From NCBI GenBank assembly GCA_001661245.1, contig KV454015.1, positions 120,639 through 184,638 on the forward strand: a DNA stretch of 64,000 nt, written 5' to 3'. Both the position numbers and the translations under genes were made by a program. Shown piece after piece: positions 27,853-36,064 of the stretch. How positions within the stretch are numbered: the first letter of the stretch is position 1; the number at the start of each line of letters is the position of its first letter. The notes under the pieces are model-generated. The model had not been told where the DNA came from. It worked only from the letters and a program-made list of their open reading frames with translations, and did no database searches. Origin of the DNA: Pachysolen tannophilus NRRL Y-2460. Its lineage: Eukaryota > Ascomycota > Pichiomycetes > Alaninales > Pachysolenaceae.

Positions 27853-28995
27853 TTCTAAACTATTCAATATTTAAAATAACTATACAGTCTTCTAACAAAT
27901 ATGAAATACCTTTTCCATTAAACAAAAAAATAAAACTTTTATAGCTAAAGTCCTTCAGTTCATATTTATATTAATCATACCTCCGAAATTTTCTTAAGCT
28001 CTTTTTTTTTTCCAACTGTTTCTTCTAGCCGCTTACTAACATTGTTAAAAAATGATGAATAGTACCGATTACAAATGCATTATTATGCATAGAAAAAACC
28101 CCTAACATGCGTTATAACCGATCGGCTCTTAAGTACAAATGGGATTAATGGGAAAAAGTTTTATATGTGCTTACTATATATTGGCCATACTAGAAAAACT
28201 TAGTCTTCATGGGATTTCTTGGCAATTTAGTTCCGCGTTTAAGAAAATTACGTCCGCAAATAAAATTTTTTGCAGATCTTTTCACGGAAACTACGGAGAC
28301 TAAAGAAATACTTAAGGGTTGAAACAAAGTTATTGGTTAAAGACACCTTAATAGTTATAGTTATTTGTTTATATGTTGTTGGTTGGACTTTACTATTCAG
28401 AAAAAAAAAAAAAAGAAAATAATTTGTATTTATAAGGTTGTTCGGTGTTACAAATTAATGATCCCTAATTATTGATTATTGATTTAAATTATACGGATGT
28501 AATTAGTCATTAAGTATTTAAATAATTATTAATTTTTATTTTTGGAAAATAGATGATATAATGATCCATGTACAGACCATCACTTTGAATTTAATCCGCT
28601 TAGTCAGGTACCCCCACCTGATACTTATATATATATATATATATATATTGCTATTTCCTAATTCCTAATTCCTATTTAAGATCAAGTTTTTCATCTGTTA
28701 CAAATTTGTTACAAATTAAAGTAATGAAGTGCACGGGAAATATTAATACTATTATTATTTCCTTATACTCGATGATACTACTATATATGTATTTTTTTTT
28801 TTTTTTTAGCTCTTACAATTAGAAAACATTTTCAATAACTTATTGTAACAATTCCTATGAATTGGATGAGTTGAATGTTCTCAATTGGTTTGAAAGTAGT
28901 TGTAGATAAATATCGTAGTCTATGGTATAAATACACAATGAATTGATTAGAATTATGTCCTCTTCATTCTTTTTTACCTCATCCATCAGTTCAAG
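27853..28995. other. Divergent promoter region, WW gene / FIG1-like gene
   Basis: An 1143-bp region without a credible ORF. Visible elements are a TGAAACA at 28320-28326 (the pheromone-response element bound by Ste12-type factors), the inverted repeat TCAGGT-ACCCCC-ACCTGA at about 28604-28621, and a TA microsatellite at 28626-28648. Confidence 0.6.
28320..28326 (+). promoter_or_regulatory. TGAAACA, pheromone-response-type element
   Basis: A single exact TGAAACA, the Ste12/Cph1 core, about 670 bp upstream of the FIG1-like start codon. A 7-mer occurs by chance, so support rests on the identity of the downstream gene. Confidence 0.25.
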
Positions 28996-29796
28996 ATGAT
29001 ATCTATTAGTCTTGCATGGTTTCTCTTGAAGAAATCTCCAAGAATTTTGATGTTAATATTATTATTTATTACTTTTTTCTTATTAGGTTTCTTATTAATG
29101 GGTTCAACTAAAAGTTCAGATACATATTCAGATATTTATTTAATTGAATTTTCATTTAATAAATCTTCAACAATTTTCCCATTAATTGAAGATTCATATG
29201 AAGAAGAAGGTACAGGTAGTATTGCTAATATGACTGTTAGAACAGGTTACTTAGGGTTATGCGTTATTGAAAGTACAAATATTACATGTAGCTCAAGATC
29301 AGATTTAACAATTTTTGATTCAATAAATGGAGTATCATTATATGATTCTAGTTCTAACGAAACAACTGCATCATTGGATTTAATTCATATAGCAGGAGAA
29401 TTTGCAAATAAAGCATCAAATCCATATTTATTAATGGTTTCATTGGGAATTATTGTAGCATTATTCTGTAATATCTTATATAGTGCAGTCCCATATTTAC
29501 CATTTAAAAATTATAGTAATAAATTAACACTTATTTTAAGTTCTATTACTACTTTATTATGGGGGTTTGGTGCAATGTGGAGTGAAATTTGTGGTAAAAG
29601 TGTTAAAAGATTAATCGAACCTGGATCAATGTACATCATAACTGCTACTCAAGGATCAAAGGCTTTAGCCATGATATGGACAGCTTTCACCATGATATTC
29701 ATAACATGCATCGGTTGTTTCATACTATATTTAAAAGATCTGAAAATAATGAATAAAAAATTTCATAAAGATCAAGATGAGGACAAAAAGATTTAA
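28996..29796 (+). CDS. FIG1: Fig1-like four-helix membrane protein
   Basis: Probable member of the Fig1 family, claudin-like proteins of the plasma membrane that regulate calcium entry and cell fusion during mating. The 266-residue protein has one hydrophobic segment near the N-terminus (about 14-34, RILMLILLFITFFLLGFLL) and a first extracellular loop with the family signature GYLGLCVI (about 84-91) and a second Cys nearby (NITCSS). Three more membrane segments follow, at about 144-166, 176-196 and 224-246, then a charged tail. N-glycosylation sequons (NKS, NMT, NIT, NET) lie in the loop. Start ATG 28996. Other SUR7/claudin-type families are possible, but GxxGxC-like spacing favours Fig1. Confidence 0.72.
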   Translation: MISISLAWFLLKKSPRILMLILLFITFFLLGFLLMGSTKSSDTYSDIYLIEFSFNKSSTIFPLIEDSYEEEGTGSIANMTVRTGYLGLCVIESTNITCSSRSDLTIFDSINGVSLYDSSSNETTASLDLIHIAGEFANKASNPYLLMVSLGIIVALFCNILYSAVPYLPFKNYSNKLTLILSSITTLLWGFGAMWSEICGKSVKRLIEPGSMYIITATQGSKALAMIWTAFTMIFITCIGCFILYLKDLKIMNKKFHKDQDEDKKI

Positions 29797-29887
29797 AAAC
29801 ATAAAGAAAAATAAACGTAGTGCGCATACTATCAACGATCCCAACTAAATATTAATACATAAATACTTTTTCAATATTAATAGATAG

Positions 29888-29891
<4 letters not shown>

Positions 29892-29922
<31 letters not shown>
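29892..29922. repeat. TA dinucleotide microsatellite
   Basis: About 15 TA units immediately upstream of the PKR1 start codon (ATG 29930), hence probably in its core promoter or 5' UTR. Confidence 0.9.
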
Positions 29923-29924
<2 letters not shown>

Positions 29925-29929
29925 TATCA

Positions 29930-30205
29930 ATGGCATCATTTATTACTGAACTTTGGGAATCTGTATTTACGCCCGGCACAACGCCTGCATTGGTAAAAGC
30001 TACACATGGTTCTTTTTTGGTCTTAATAATTTCGCTAATAACTTTGATTTTTGTTTCTGGATCGATTCATTTTTTCAATTTATTGGTGATAGCAACATTA
30101 TTATGGGGAACGGTTACTTGGTTTATAAATGAATTAGAAAAGGAAAAATTAAAAAGTAACCAGGATTTATCGAAAGAAAATGAAACTGATAAAAAGGCAA
30201 AATAG
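29930..30205 (+). CDS. PKR1: V-ATPase assembly factor Pkr1
   Basis: Small ER membrane protein needed for assembly of the V0 sector of the vacuolar ATPase. The 91-residue sequence matches yeast Pkr1. It starts with FITELWESVFTPGTTPALVKATHGSF, then two hydrophobic segments (about 29-49 and 52-68), the second ending LLWGTVTWFINELEKEK, and finishes in a charged Lys/Glu tail. Length is typical for the family. The ATG at 29930 gives the conserved start MASF. It lies 133 bp downstream of the FIG1-like gene on the same strand. Confidence 0.95.
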   Translation: MASFITELWESVFTPGTTPALVKATHGSFLVLIISLITLIFVSGSIHFFNLLVIATLLWGTVTWFINELEKEKLKSNQDLSKENETDKKAK

Positions 30206-30636
30206 ATTTAAAAGTAAAGTTTTTATAATAAAAAAAGTTGTATTTGAATTTATAAATTTGTATGTACTATAATAAATAGATTTGGAAACAGTTAAAATAT
30301 CATTTTAAATTTTACAATTGTAATTTTTTAAACATCATCAAAAAAAAAAAAAAGTAAATTAGTTATATTGTTGGTTTTAATAAGCAATTCGTAATATATA
30401 TATATATATATTTATCTACTTTAATATCTTATGTACTGCGTTGAAATTAAATTTCTTCTTTTTTTTTCTTTTTTTTCTTATCGTTTTTGAGGACATAGGA
30501 AAAAATTAAAATTAAAATTAAAACAAAACAAAACAAACATCAGGTTATAAACCAATAATAAATTAAATATACATTCTTAGTAAGCTGAAAAGTGTTTAAT
30601 ATAATATAATATTTGAAGCTATTATAGATATATAAG
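30206..30636. other. Intergenic region PKR1 / MAPR gene
   Basis: About 430 bp with TA runs (near 30397-30410), a poly(A) tract (30341-30353) and T/C-rich stretches. Promoter of the downstream spliced gene; no factor site recognised. Confidence 0.5.
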
Positions 30637-31270
30637 ATGAGCGATAAGTTTCAGCCAAAGACCGCTGTTCAATTGGATCCTCCAAGAGATGATCCTATAA
30701 CTATAGAAGAATTATCAAAATATGATGGTAAGTCTTAATTAAAAATTTAAAATCAAGTTAATAGATTAAATGAATTAATTTTTTTGATCCCAATTCTTTT
30801 TTTTTGTTTCTAACATCTCGGGTCTACTTGTACTTTTTATTTAGGAGAACAATCAGATAAGATGTACATTGCAATAAAGGGAACAATTTTCGATGTTTCA
30901 CATAATATAAAAGCTTATGGTATTGGTAAAGGTTATCATGTCTTGGTAGGAAGGGACGCTTCAAGGGCGCTAGGGAAATCAAGCTTAAAACCTGAAGATA
31001 CAGATCTTCTGGTCTCTTGGGACTACTCGGTCTTGGACGAGAGACAATTAAAAGTCTTGGATGATTGGTTTACATTCTTCAGTAATAGGTAAGTTATCAT
31101 TAACAAGGGGAAATTATACATATACACACACAGAAAAAAAGAAAAGAAAAGAAATATAAATACTAACATTACTTTTTTTTTTATTTTTATTTTTTTTTTT
31201 ATCTTCCAGATATAACATAGTTGGAAAAGTATCTAACATACCTTCTACTTCTAGCGCTCTGAAAAATTGA
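30637..31270 (+). CDS. Small MAPR-family (cytochrome b5-like) heme-binding protein, two introns
   Basis: Membrane-associated progesterone receptor (MAPR) family protein, related to Dap1. Three exons (30637-30727, 30845-31088, 31210-31270) join in frame to 131 residues. The core reads ITIEELSKYDG, then MYIAIKGTIFDVS, KAYGIGKGYHVLVGRDASRALG (Tyr55 and Tyr61 are the heme-region tyrosines) and LDDWFTFFSNRYNIVGKV. Donors are GTAAGT twice; branch points are TTCTAAC (30808-30814) and TACTAAC (31161-31167); acceptors are TTAG and CCAG. Unlike S. cerevisiae Dap1 it has no N-terminal hydrophobic segment and is shorter (152 there). It resembles the short soluble form common in filamentous fungi. The role in sterol or P450 metabolism is inferred from the family. 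Confidence 0.88.
30728..30844 (+). other. Intron 1 of the MAPR gene (117 nt)
   Basis: GTAAGT donor after the first base of a Gly codon, branch-like TTCTAAC at 30808-30814, TTAG acceptor. Splicing restores the DGEQ reading frame into the cytochrome b5-like core. Confidence 0.85.
31089..31209 (+). other. Intron 2 of the MAPR gene (121 nt)
   Basis: GTAAGT donor inside an Arg codon, canonical TACTAAC at 31161-31167, pyrimidine tract and CCAG acceptor. Splicing gives the conserved RYNIVGKV ending. Confidence 0.9.
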
Positions 31271-31826
31271 TACGAAATGTGAATATGAATATGAATATGA
31301 ATAATAATTAAAACTTTTTAATAACTATTTACCATAGTAGTGAGTTATTACCGAGCTATTTGCTCTATTCTCCAAAAGTAGTGTAAAAACTAACCAAGAA
31401 ATTTCTCCTTCAATTGAAGAGGTCAAAAACTTGACTTTTAAAATGTTTTCTCTGAGACAAAAATGTTAATTTATAAATAACAGATCCCGTTTGATATTTT
31501 TGAGATATAGCTTTTTTTTTTCTTTTTTCTCATATTGAAAAGGTAAGAAGAAAAATTTCATATCTTTCATTTTATTATTCAGTGGGTTTTTTTATTATTA
31601 TTATTAAAGCTTAATCTATCTCTTTCTTTCAATATTTCTGTTTCCCTTTCTTTCTTTTTTTTTTCTTTCTTTTTCTTTTTGCATTTTGATGCTCTTACTA
31701 TTTGTACATAGTCATTTTCATTCTTTAATTGGAACCCGTTTTTAATAGTTTTTTTTCTTTTCTTCGGTTTGTTTCTTTAAAGTATCCTTCTTTTAAAGGG
31801 ACTATACATTTATTTGAAATTTGGAA
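31271..31826. other. Intergenic region upstream of the large coiled-coil gene
   Basis: A 556-bp region dominated by T/C-rich tracts from about 31500 to 31760, typical of a yeast core promoter or long 5' UTR. Tandem GAATAT units occur near 31280-31300. No gene seen. Confidence 0.5.
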
Positions 31827-34800
31827 ATGGAAGCTGGAATGTCAAGTTTGAAAACTGGGCCAAGATCCACTCCTAATGGGTTTCCAGAACATATGAAAAG
31901 TCAAATGTTGAGTGAGATGGCGGCTGTTGATGTCACCAAGGAGGTTCCATTTCGTCCTAATTATCCTTCTTCGTTAGCGAATCAGCAACAACAGGTGCCT
32001 CAGCAACTGCAGTATTATCCTCCTCAGTTTCAGCAACAACAGCAGCTACAACAACAACAGCAGCTACAACAACAACAGCAACTACAACAACAACAGCAAC
32101 TGCAGCAGCAGCAACAGTTTTATCTGCAGGGACAGGGACAGGGAGCGGGAGTGGGACAGGGACAATATGCCAATTATCCACAACAACAACAACAACAGTT
32201 CCTGGTTGACTATAATCAGCAAGGTCTTATGAGGCCAGGACCTTATTCTCCAAATATGAATAGAATGCGCCCGGGACCTCCGAAAACGGCCTCATCGTCT
32301 CGTAGGAGTTCAATGGTTTCGACTTCAACTTCAATGAATAATTTTTTTAAAAAAGGTATGAAGGGAATGAGATTTGGTCATCATGATAAAGAAGTTGCCG
32401 GTTTTGTTGACGATGATGAAAAAGACGTATTGATGGATTCTTCAGATGTATATTTTAACGACATTGAACGTATTAGTGATAGAGGTAGATATGGAACAGG
32501 GTCAACTTCTAGTACAGCATTGGATTCAACCCCTTTGATCCCAACATTTGTATCAAGACCAGCAGATTCACCTAATACAGGGATTAATTCTGTTAGGGGT
32601 AATAAGATTTCAAATACTCAATATAGGAAACAAATGACTGCTGCAAAGAAATTACTGTACGCAAGAGCTGCTAATAGTAGTGGCGCCCCCCCTGGTGGAC
32701 CAAGGGCGATGAGTATGCAAAATTCATTTGGTTATGAAGATCCTATGGACTCTAGAACCATGAGTTTAAACTCATCACCGTTTGCAGGACTGGGTTATAA
32801 TCGTCCGGGAATGATGGATCCTCGAGCAATGTCTTTAAGCACCAATGGAATGGCTGTTTCACCATTTTACAGACAACCTCAATTACAAAGATCAGCGATA
32901 TTGCCACAAGGACAACAACAACAACAACTACAACAACTGCAGGGAGGACCCAGAGCAATGTCGTTGACTAATGGTCCTATGAATCGTGGGTATCCTGGCC
33001 CTCGTCCTATTTACCCACCACAAACTAGATTTTCATCTCCTCAACAGTTTCAAAGGGGGCAGTATCAACCTCTGGTGTCAGGAGCAGGGATGGGGCAAGG
33101 TCCAGAATCAACACTGGTACAGGGACCACAACAGCAGGATTCTTATCCAACACCTCCTGGAACTCAACAACAACAACAACAACCTATCTCTTCAAGTAGT
33201 GGCGATGTAGCTGGTCCGACATTATCCACTTTTCAGAAAAATAATGATTCTAATAATATTTATGATAATAATGAGAAAAACATCGCTGAGGGTAATGAGG
33301 AATATCAAAAAGTAGAAGTAGCTGATATTCAACAAGAAATATCTCAAACGCAGAAACCGAAGAAATTACGCAGGATTCCACCCCCTATAACATCTACTGA
33401 AGATCTTGTACAGCAACTGCAAGGGTCTGAATCTCAAAAGGATGTGAATAATAATGCTTTAAGTGGAAATCACGAAAAAGGAAGAGAATTGGAATTGGGT
33501 GATGCAAGTCCTGTTCATCGTCCTGCTATGTCCCCACCGGCTGGTTTGAGACTTAACACATCCAATCAACCATCACATCAACCATCTTTAAATAAAATAG
33601 ATTTTAACATATCTCCAACAATTGCTAGCAATAATAAGAACGAAATTTCGAAAGAGAAGTCAACTACTCAAATTGAAGACTCTGATGCCAGTTTTGTTGG
33701 AAAAAGAAATTCGGTACCTAATCATAATGGTCACTCTAGAATAAAATCGTTGTCAACTATATCAGGCTCATCAGGTATGAGTAGTAGTAAAGAACAAAAT
33801 CAAACTCAAAACAATAGGTATTTGTATCAATTGACCAATAACACTACGCTGACAGATGTCTTTGTCACTGCAACTCAGTTGTCATTACATGATGGGGCTT
33901 CGGCTGATGAAGAACATCATGACCATGACTTTTCTGTAGGTAATGATCATGCAGATACTATTAGTATCCCATCAAATTTAAACAAATACGATGCATTAGA
34001 TGAGAATGATAAGAATAACTTGTCTGATGTGAGTACTATTCGTTTGTCCGGTAATTTAGATTTAGATCTGGAAAAGAATATGCTGTCAAAACGTTCATCT
34101 TTTATATCAAGTCATAGGGTATTGAATCCTTCATCACTGAAGACTTCTTCTTCTAATAATACGTCCTCAAAGAAAAAAAATAGTTTTATCAAAAGGTTAT
34201 CTTTTGGAAAACCATCTTCATCAAAGAAAGAAAAGAAATCTGACATTATTACTAGTGATAACAGTATTAAAGATAAAGAAAAAGCAGATGGAGTGATATA
34301 TGTGAAATCGCCAACAGATAGAATTATTAGTAAGGAAGATTCAATATTTAACAATGGACGTAATGATAAAAACAGCACTACTGATATGCATTTATTAGAG
34401 AAACCAGAAAAGAGTAAAGAGATAAGAGATTTTAGTTTTGGGAGTGAAGCTGAAGTGCTTAGAACTGGACCTCTTTTTGGTCAAAGAAGTTCAACATCTC
34501 TTATCAGTAATGCAATCTCTTCTTCCAGGTTTCTGTCTTCACAAGCATCAGTAGTTATACCTAAAGCAAATGGAGTAGAAGATCATAGTTCGTCGTCAGA
34601 AATAGTCAAGGTTCCATCGGCTAATAATATGAATTCAAATACTCCAAAGTTGGAATTTACTGTTGAGCAATTGGGAATTATGCAAGCGAACTCATCATTA
34701 TTGAGTGAATTGGAATTTGTATCAAAAGAATTGGCTGATTCCATATCACGTGAAATAATATTGGATCAAAAAGTACAAGGTTTGGAGAGAAATGTATCAA

Positions 34801-35618
34801 CACCTTCATTGGCTGAATTTCAGATCCATAATAATAGAGACAACAAATCTGATCACGAAAATGAGTTGAGAGCCAAATCAAATGAGATTGCAAGTTTGAC
34901 TAAAAAATTAGCAGATGAACGTAAAAAAAGATACATTGCAGAAGAACATGCTTTAAGATGGGAAAATGGGATGAAACCTTCTGCTTTGGATTTGAATTAT
35001 AAAAATTCGGAATTATCTAAAAAATTAAAGGATAAAGAAGAATTAATTGATCAATATCTGTCGAAACTAGCAATTTTGGAACTGGAAAAACCAGAGTTAT
35101 TGAACAAGATTAAAACTTTAAATAAGAAGAACAAGAATTATGAAAGAAATATTATTCCAAATTTAGAAAATCAGCTTACAATTTTACAAAATGACAACAA
35201 ATACAAGAAACTAGAGCAGGATTTCAAGTTTTTGAATATAGAAAATGAGAATTTGAAAAAAGAATTAAATGAATCAAGGGATATAACTTCTTTAGAAGAT
35301 CAGAAAAATGCTTTACGGGATGCATTAAGATCACTTAAAGATCAATCGGATAGAGAATTAAGACTTTCTCAGGACAAAATTAAAATTTTAGAATCTAGAA
35401 TCTCCAAGATGAGTTCTCCTAATCTTGGAAATAGAAAATTTACAAATGAAAGATCAGTATCTCAAAATACTTCACCAAATTTAAGATTTGATACTAGTTT
35501 TCAAAATTTCAACAGTGATGAAATTTTTGAAAATGATAACGATTCAACGGATAACAATTTTTCAACAAAAAAATCAGTTAAATTACCTGTTGTAATTGCC
35601 ACCAATTTTAATGAATGA
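31827..35618 (+). CDS. Large low-complexity protein with C-terminal coiled coil
   Basis: A 1263-residue protein without a recognised catalytic domain. The N-terminus (about 55-130) contains a hexapeptide repeat of QQQQQL type, followed by Pro/Gly/Gln/Met-rich sequence with four RxMS(L/M) motifs (PRAMSM, SRTMSL, PRAMSL, PRAMSL; 32699-32966). A Ser-rich basic middle region contains KKLRRIPPPITSTEDLVQQL (about 510-530). The last 300 residues are a predicted coiled coil (about 950-1200, for example ENENLKKELNESRD). This layout is seen in yeast cell-polarity and cortical scaffold proteins; an Epo1-type protein is one candidate, but I cannot confirm it. Start is ATG 31827; a TTG lies six bases upstream. 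Confidence 0.7.
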   Translation: MEAGMSSLKTGPRSTPNGFPEHMKSQMLSEMAAVDVTKEVPFRPNYPSSLANQQQQVPQQLQYYPPQFQQQQQLQQQQQLQQQQQLQQQQQLQQQQQFYLQGQGQGAGVGQGQYANYPQQQQQQFLVDYNQQGLMRPGPYSPNMNRMRPGPPKTASSSRRSSMVSTSTSMNNFFKKGMKGMRFGHHDKEVAGFVDDDEKDVLMDSSDVYFNDIERISDRGRYGTGSTSSTALDSTPLIPTFVSRPADSPNTGINSVRGNKISNTQYRKQMTAAKKLLYARAANSSGAPPGGPRAMSMQNSFGYEDPMDSRTMSLNSSPFAGLGYNRPGMMDPRAMSLSTNGMAVSPFYRQPQLQRSAILPQGQQQQQLQQLQGGPRAMSLTNGPMNRGYPGPRPIYPPQTRFSSPQQFQRGQYQPLVSGAGMGQGPESTLVQGPQQQDSYPTPPGTQQQQQQPISSSSGDVAGPTLSTFQKNNDSNNIYDNNEKNIAEGNEEYQKVEVADIQQEISQTQKPKKLRRIPPPITSTEDLVQQLQGSESQKDVNNNALSGNHEKGRELELGDASPVHRPAMSPPAGLRLNTSNQPSHQPSLNKIDFNISPTIASNNKNEISKEKSTTQIEDSDASFVGKRNSVPNHNGHSRIKSLSTISGSSGMSSSKEQNQTQNNRYLYQLTNNTTLTDVFVTATQLSLHDGASADEEHHDHDFSVGNDHADTISIPSNLNKYDALDENDKNNLSDVSTIRLSGNLDLDLEKNMLSKRSSFISSHRVLNPSSLKTSSSNNTSSKKKNSFIKRLSFGKPSSSKKEKKSDIITSDNSIKDKEKADGVIYVKSPTDRIISKEDSIFNNGRNDKNSTTDMHLLEKPEKSKEIRDFSFGSEAEVLRTGPLFGQRSSTSLISNAISSSRFLSSQASVVIPKANGVEDHSSSSEIVKVPSANNMNSNTPKLEFTVEQLGIMQANSSLLSELEFVSKELADSISREIILDQKVQGLERNVSTPSLAEFQIHNNRDNKSDHENELRAKSNEIASLTKKLADERKKRYIAEEHALRWENGMKPSALDLNYKNSELSKKLKDKEELIDQYLSKLAILELEKPELLNKIKTLNKKNKNYERNIIPNLENQLTILQNDNKYKKLEQDFKFLNIENENLKKELNESRDITSLEDQKNALRDALRSLKDQSDRELRLSQDKIKILESRISKMSSPNLGNRKFTNERSVSQNTSPNLRFDTSFQNFNSDEIFENDNDSTDNNFSTKKSVKLPVVIATNFNE
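32028..32118. repeat. CAA/CAG repeat coding QQQQQL hexapeptides
   Basis: Four near-identical 18-bp units coding Gln5-Leu, with mixed CAA/CAG and CTA/CTG Leu or reassigned codons. If CUG is Ser here, a residue read as Leu from CTG in this tract would change. Confidence 0.75.
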
Positions 35619-36064
35619 TTGATCCAGTTTTTTTCTCTACTTTTTTTCTTTTTTGTCTATAAAAACAGTCACTGTTTATGATTGTATGAAGTACCCTAAT
35701 TACCTTCCGCTTTTTCTTTCTTTTTTTTTATTTATCTCCTGATATATAATCATTGTTGTCTGGTGTTACATTTTGGAATCAATAGGTATAAATAGATATA
35801 AATAGGTTTAATCTATAGATTATTCGGTTGGTTTAATTTTTATTTGTAGGTTTTTGACTATCCGTGAAAAAAAAAAAAAAAAAAAAAACAAAAAAAAAAA
35901 AAAAATGAAAAATATTTAAAAGTTTTAACCAAAATTGAATAACCTTTGTGTTTATTTTATAGATGCAATAAAGTCATTAATTTACTTTAATTTTTCTTTT
36001 TTCTTTTCCGATCAAGAGAAGAAGAATAAGCATTAGAATTGCATCTAGATAGTTTTAAAGAACG
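35619..36064. other. Intergenic region upstream of STO1
   Basis: About 446 bp with T/C-rich 3' flank of the preceding gene, then two A-runs at about 35868-35905 and an A+T-rich promoter. No gene or factor site recognised. Confidence 0.5.
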
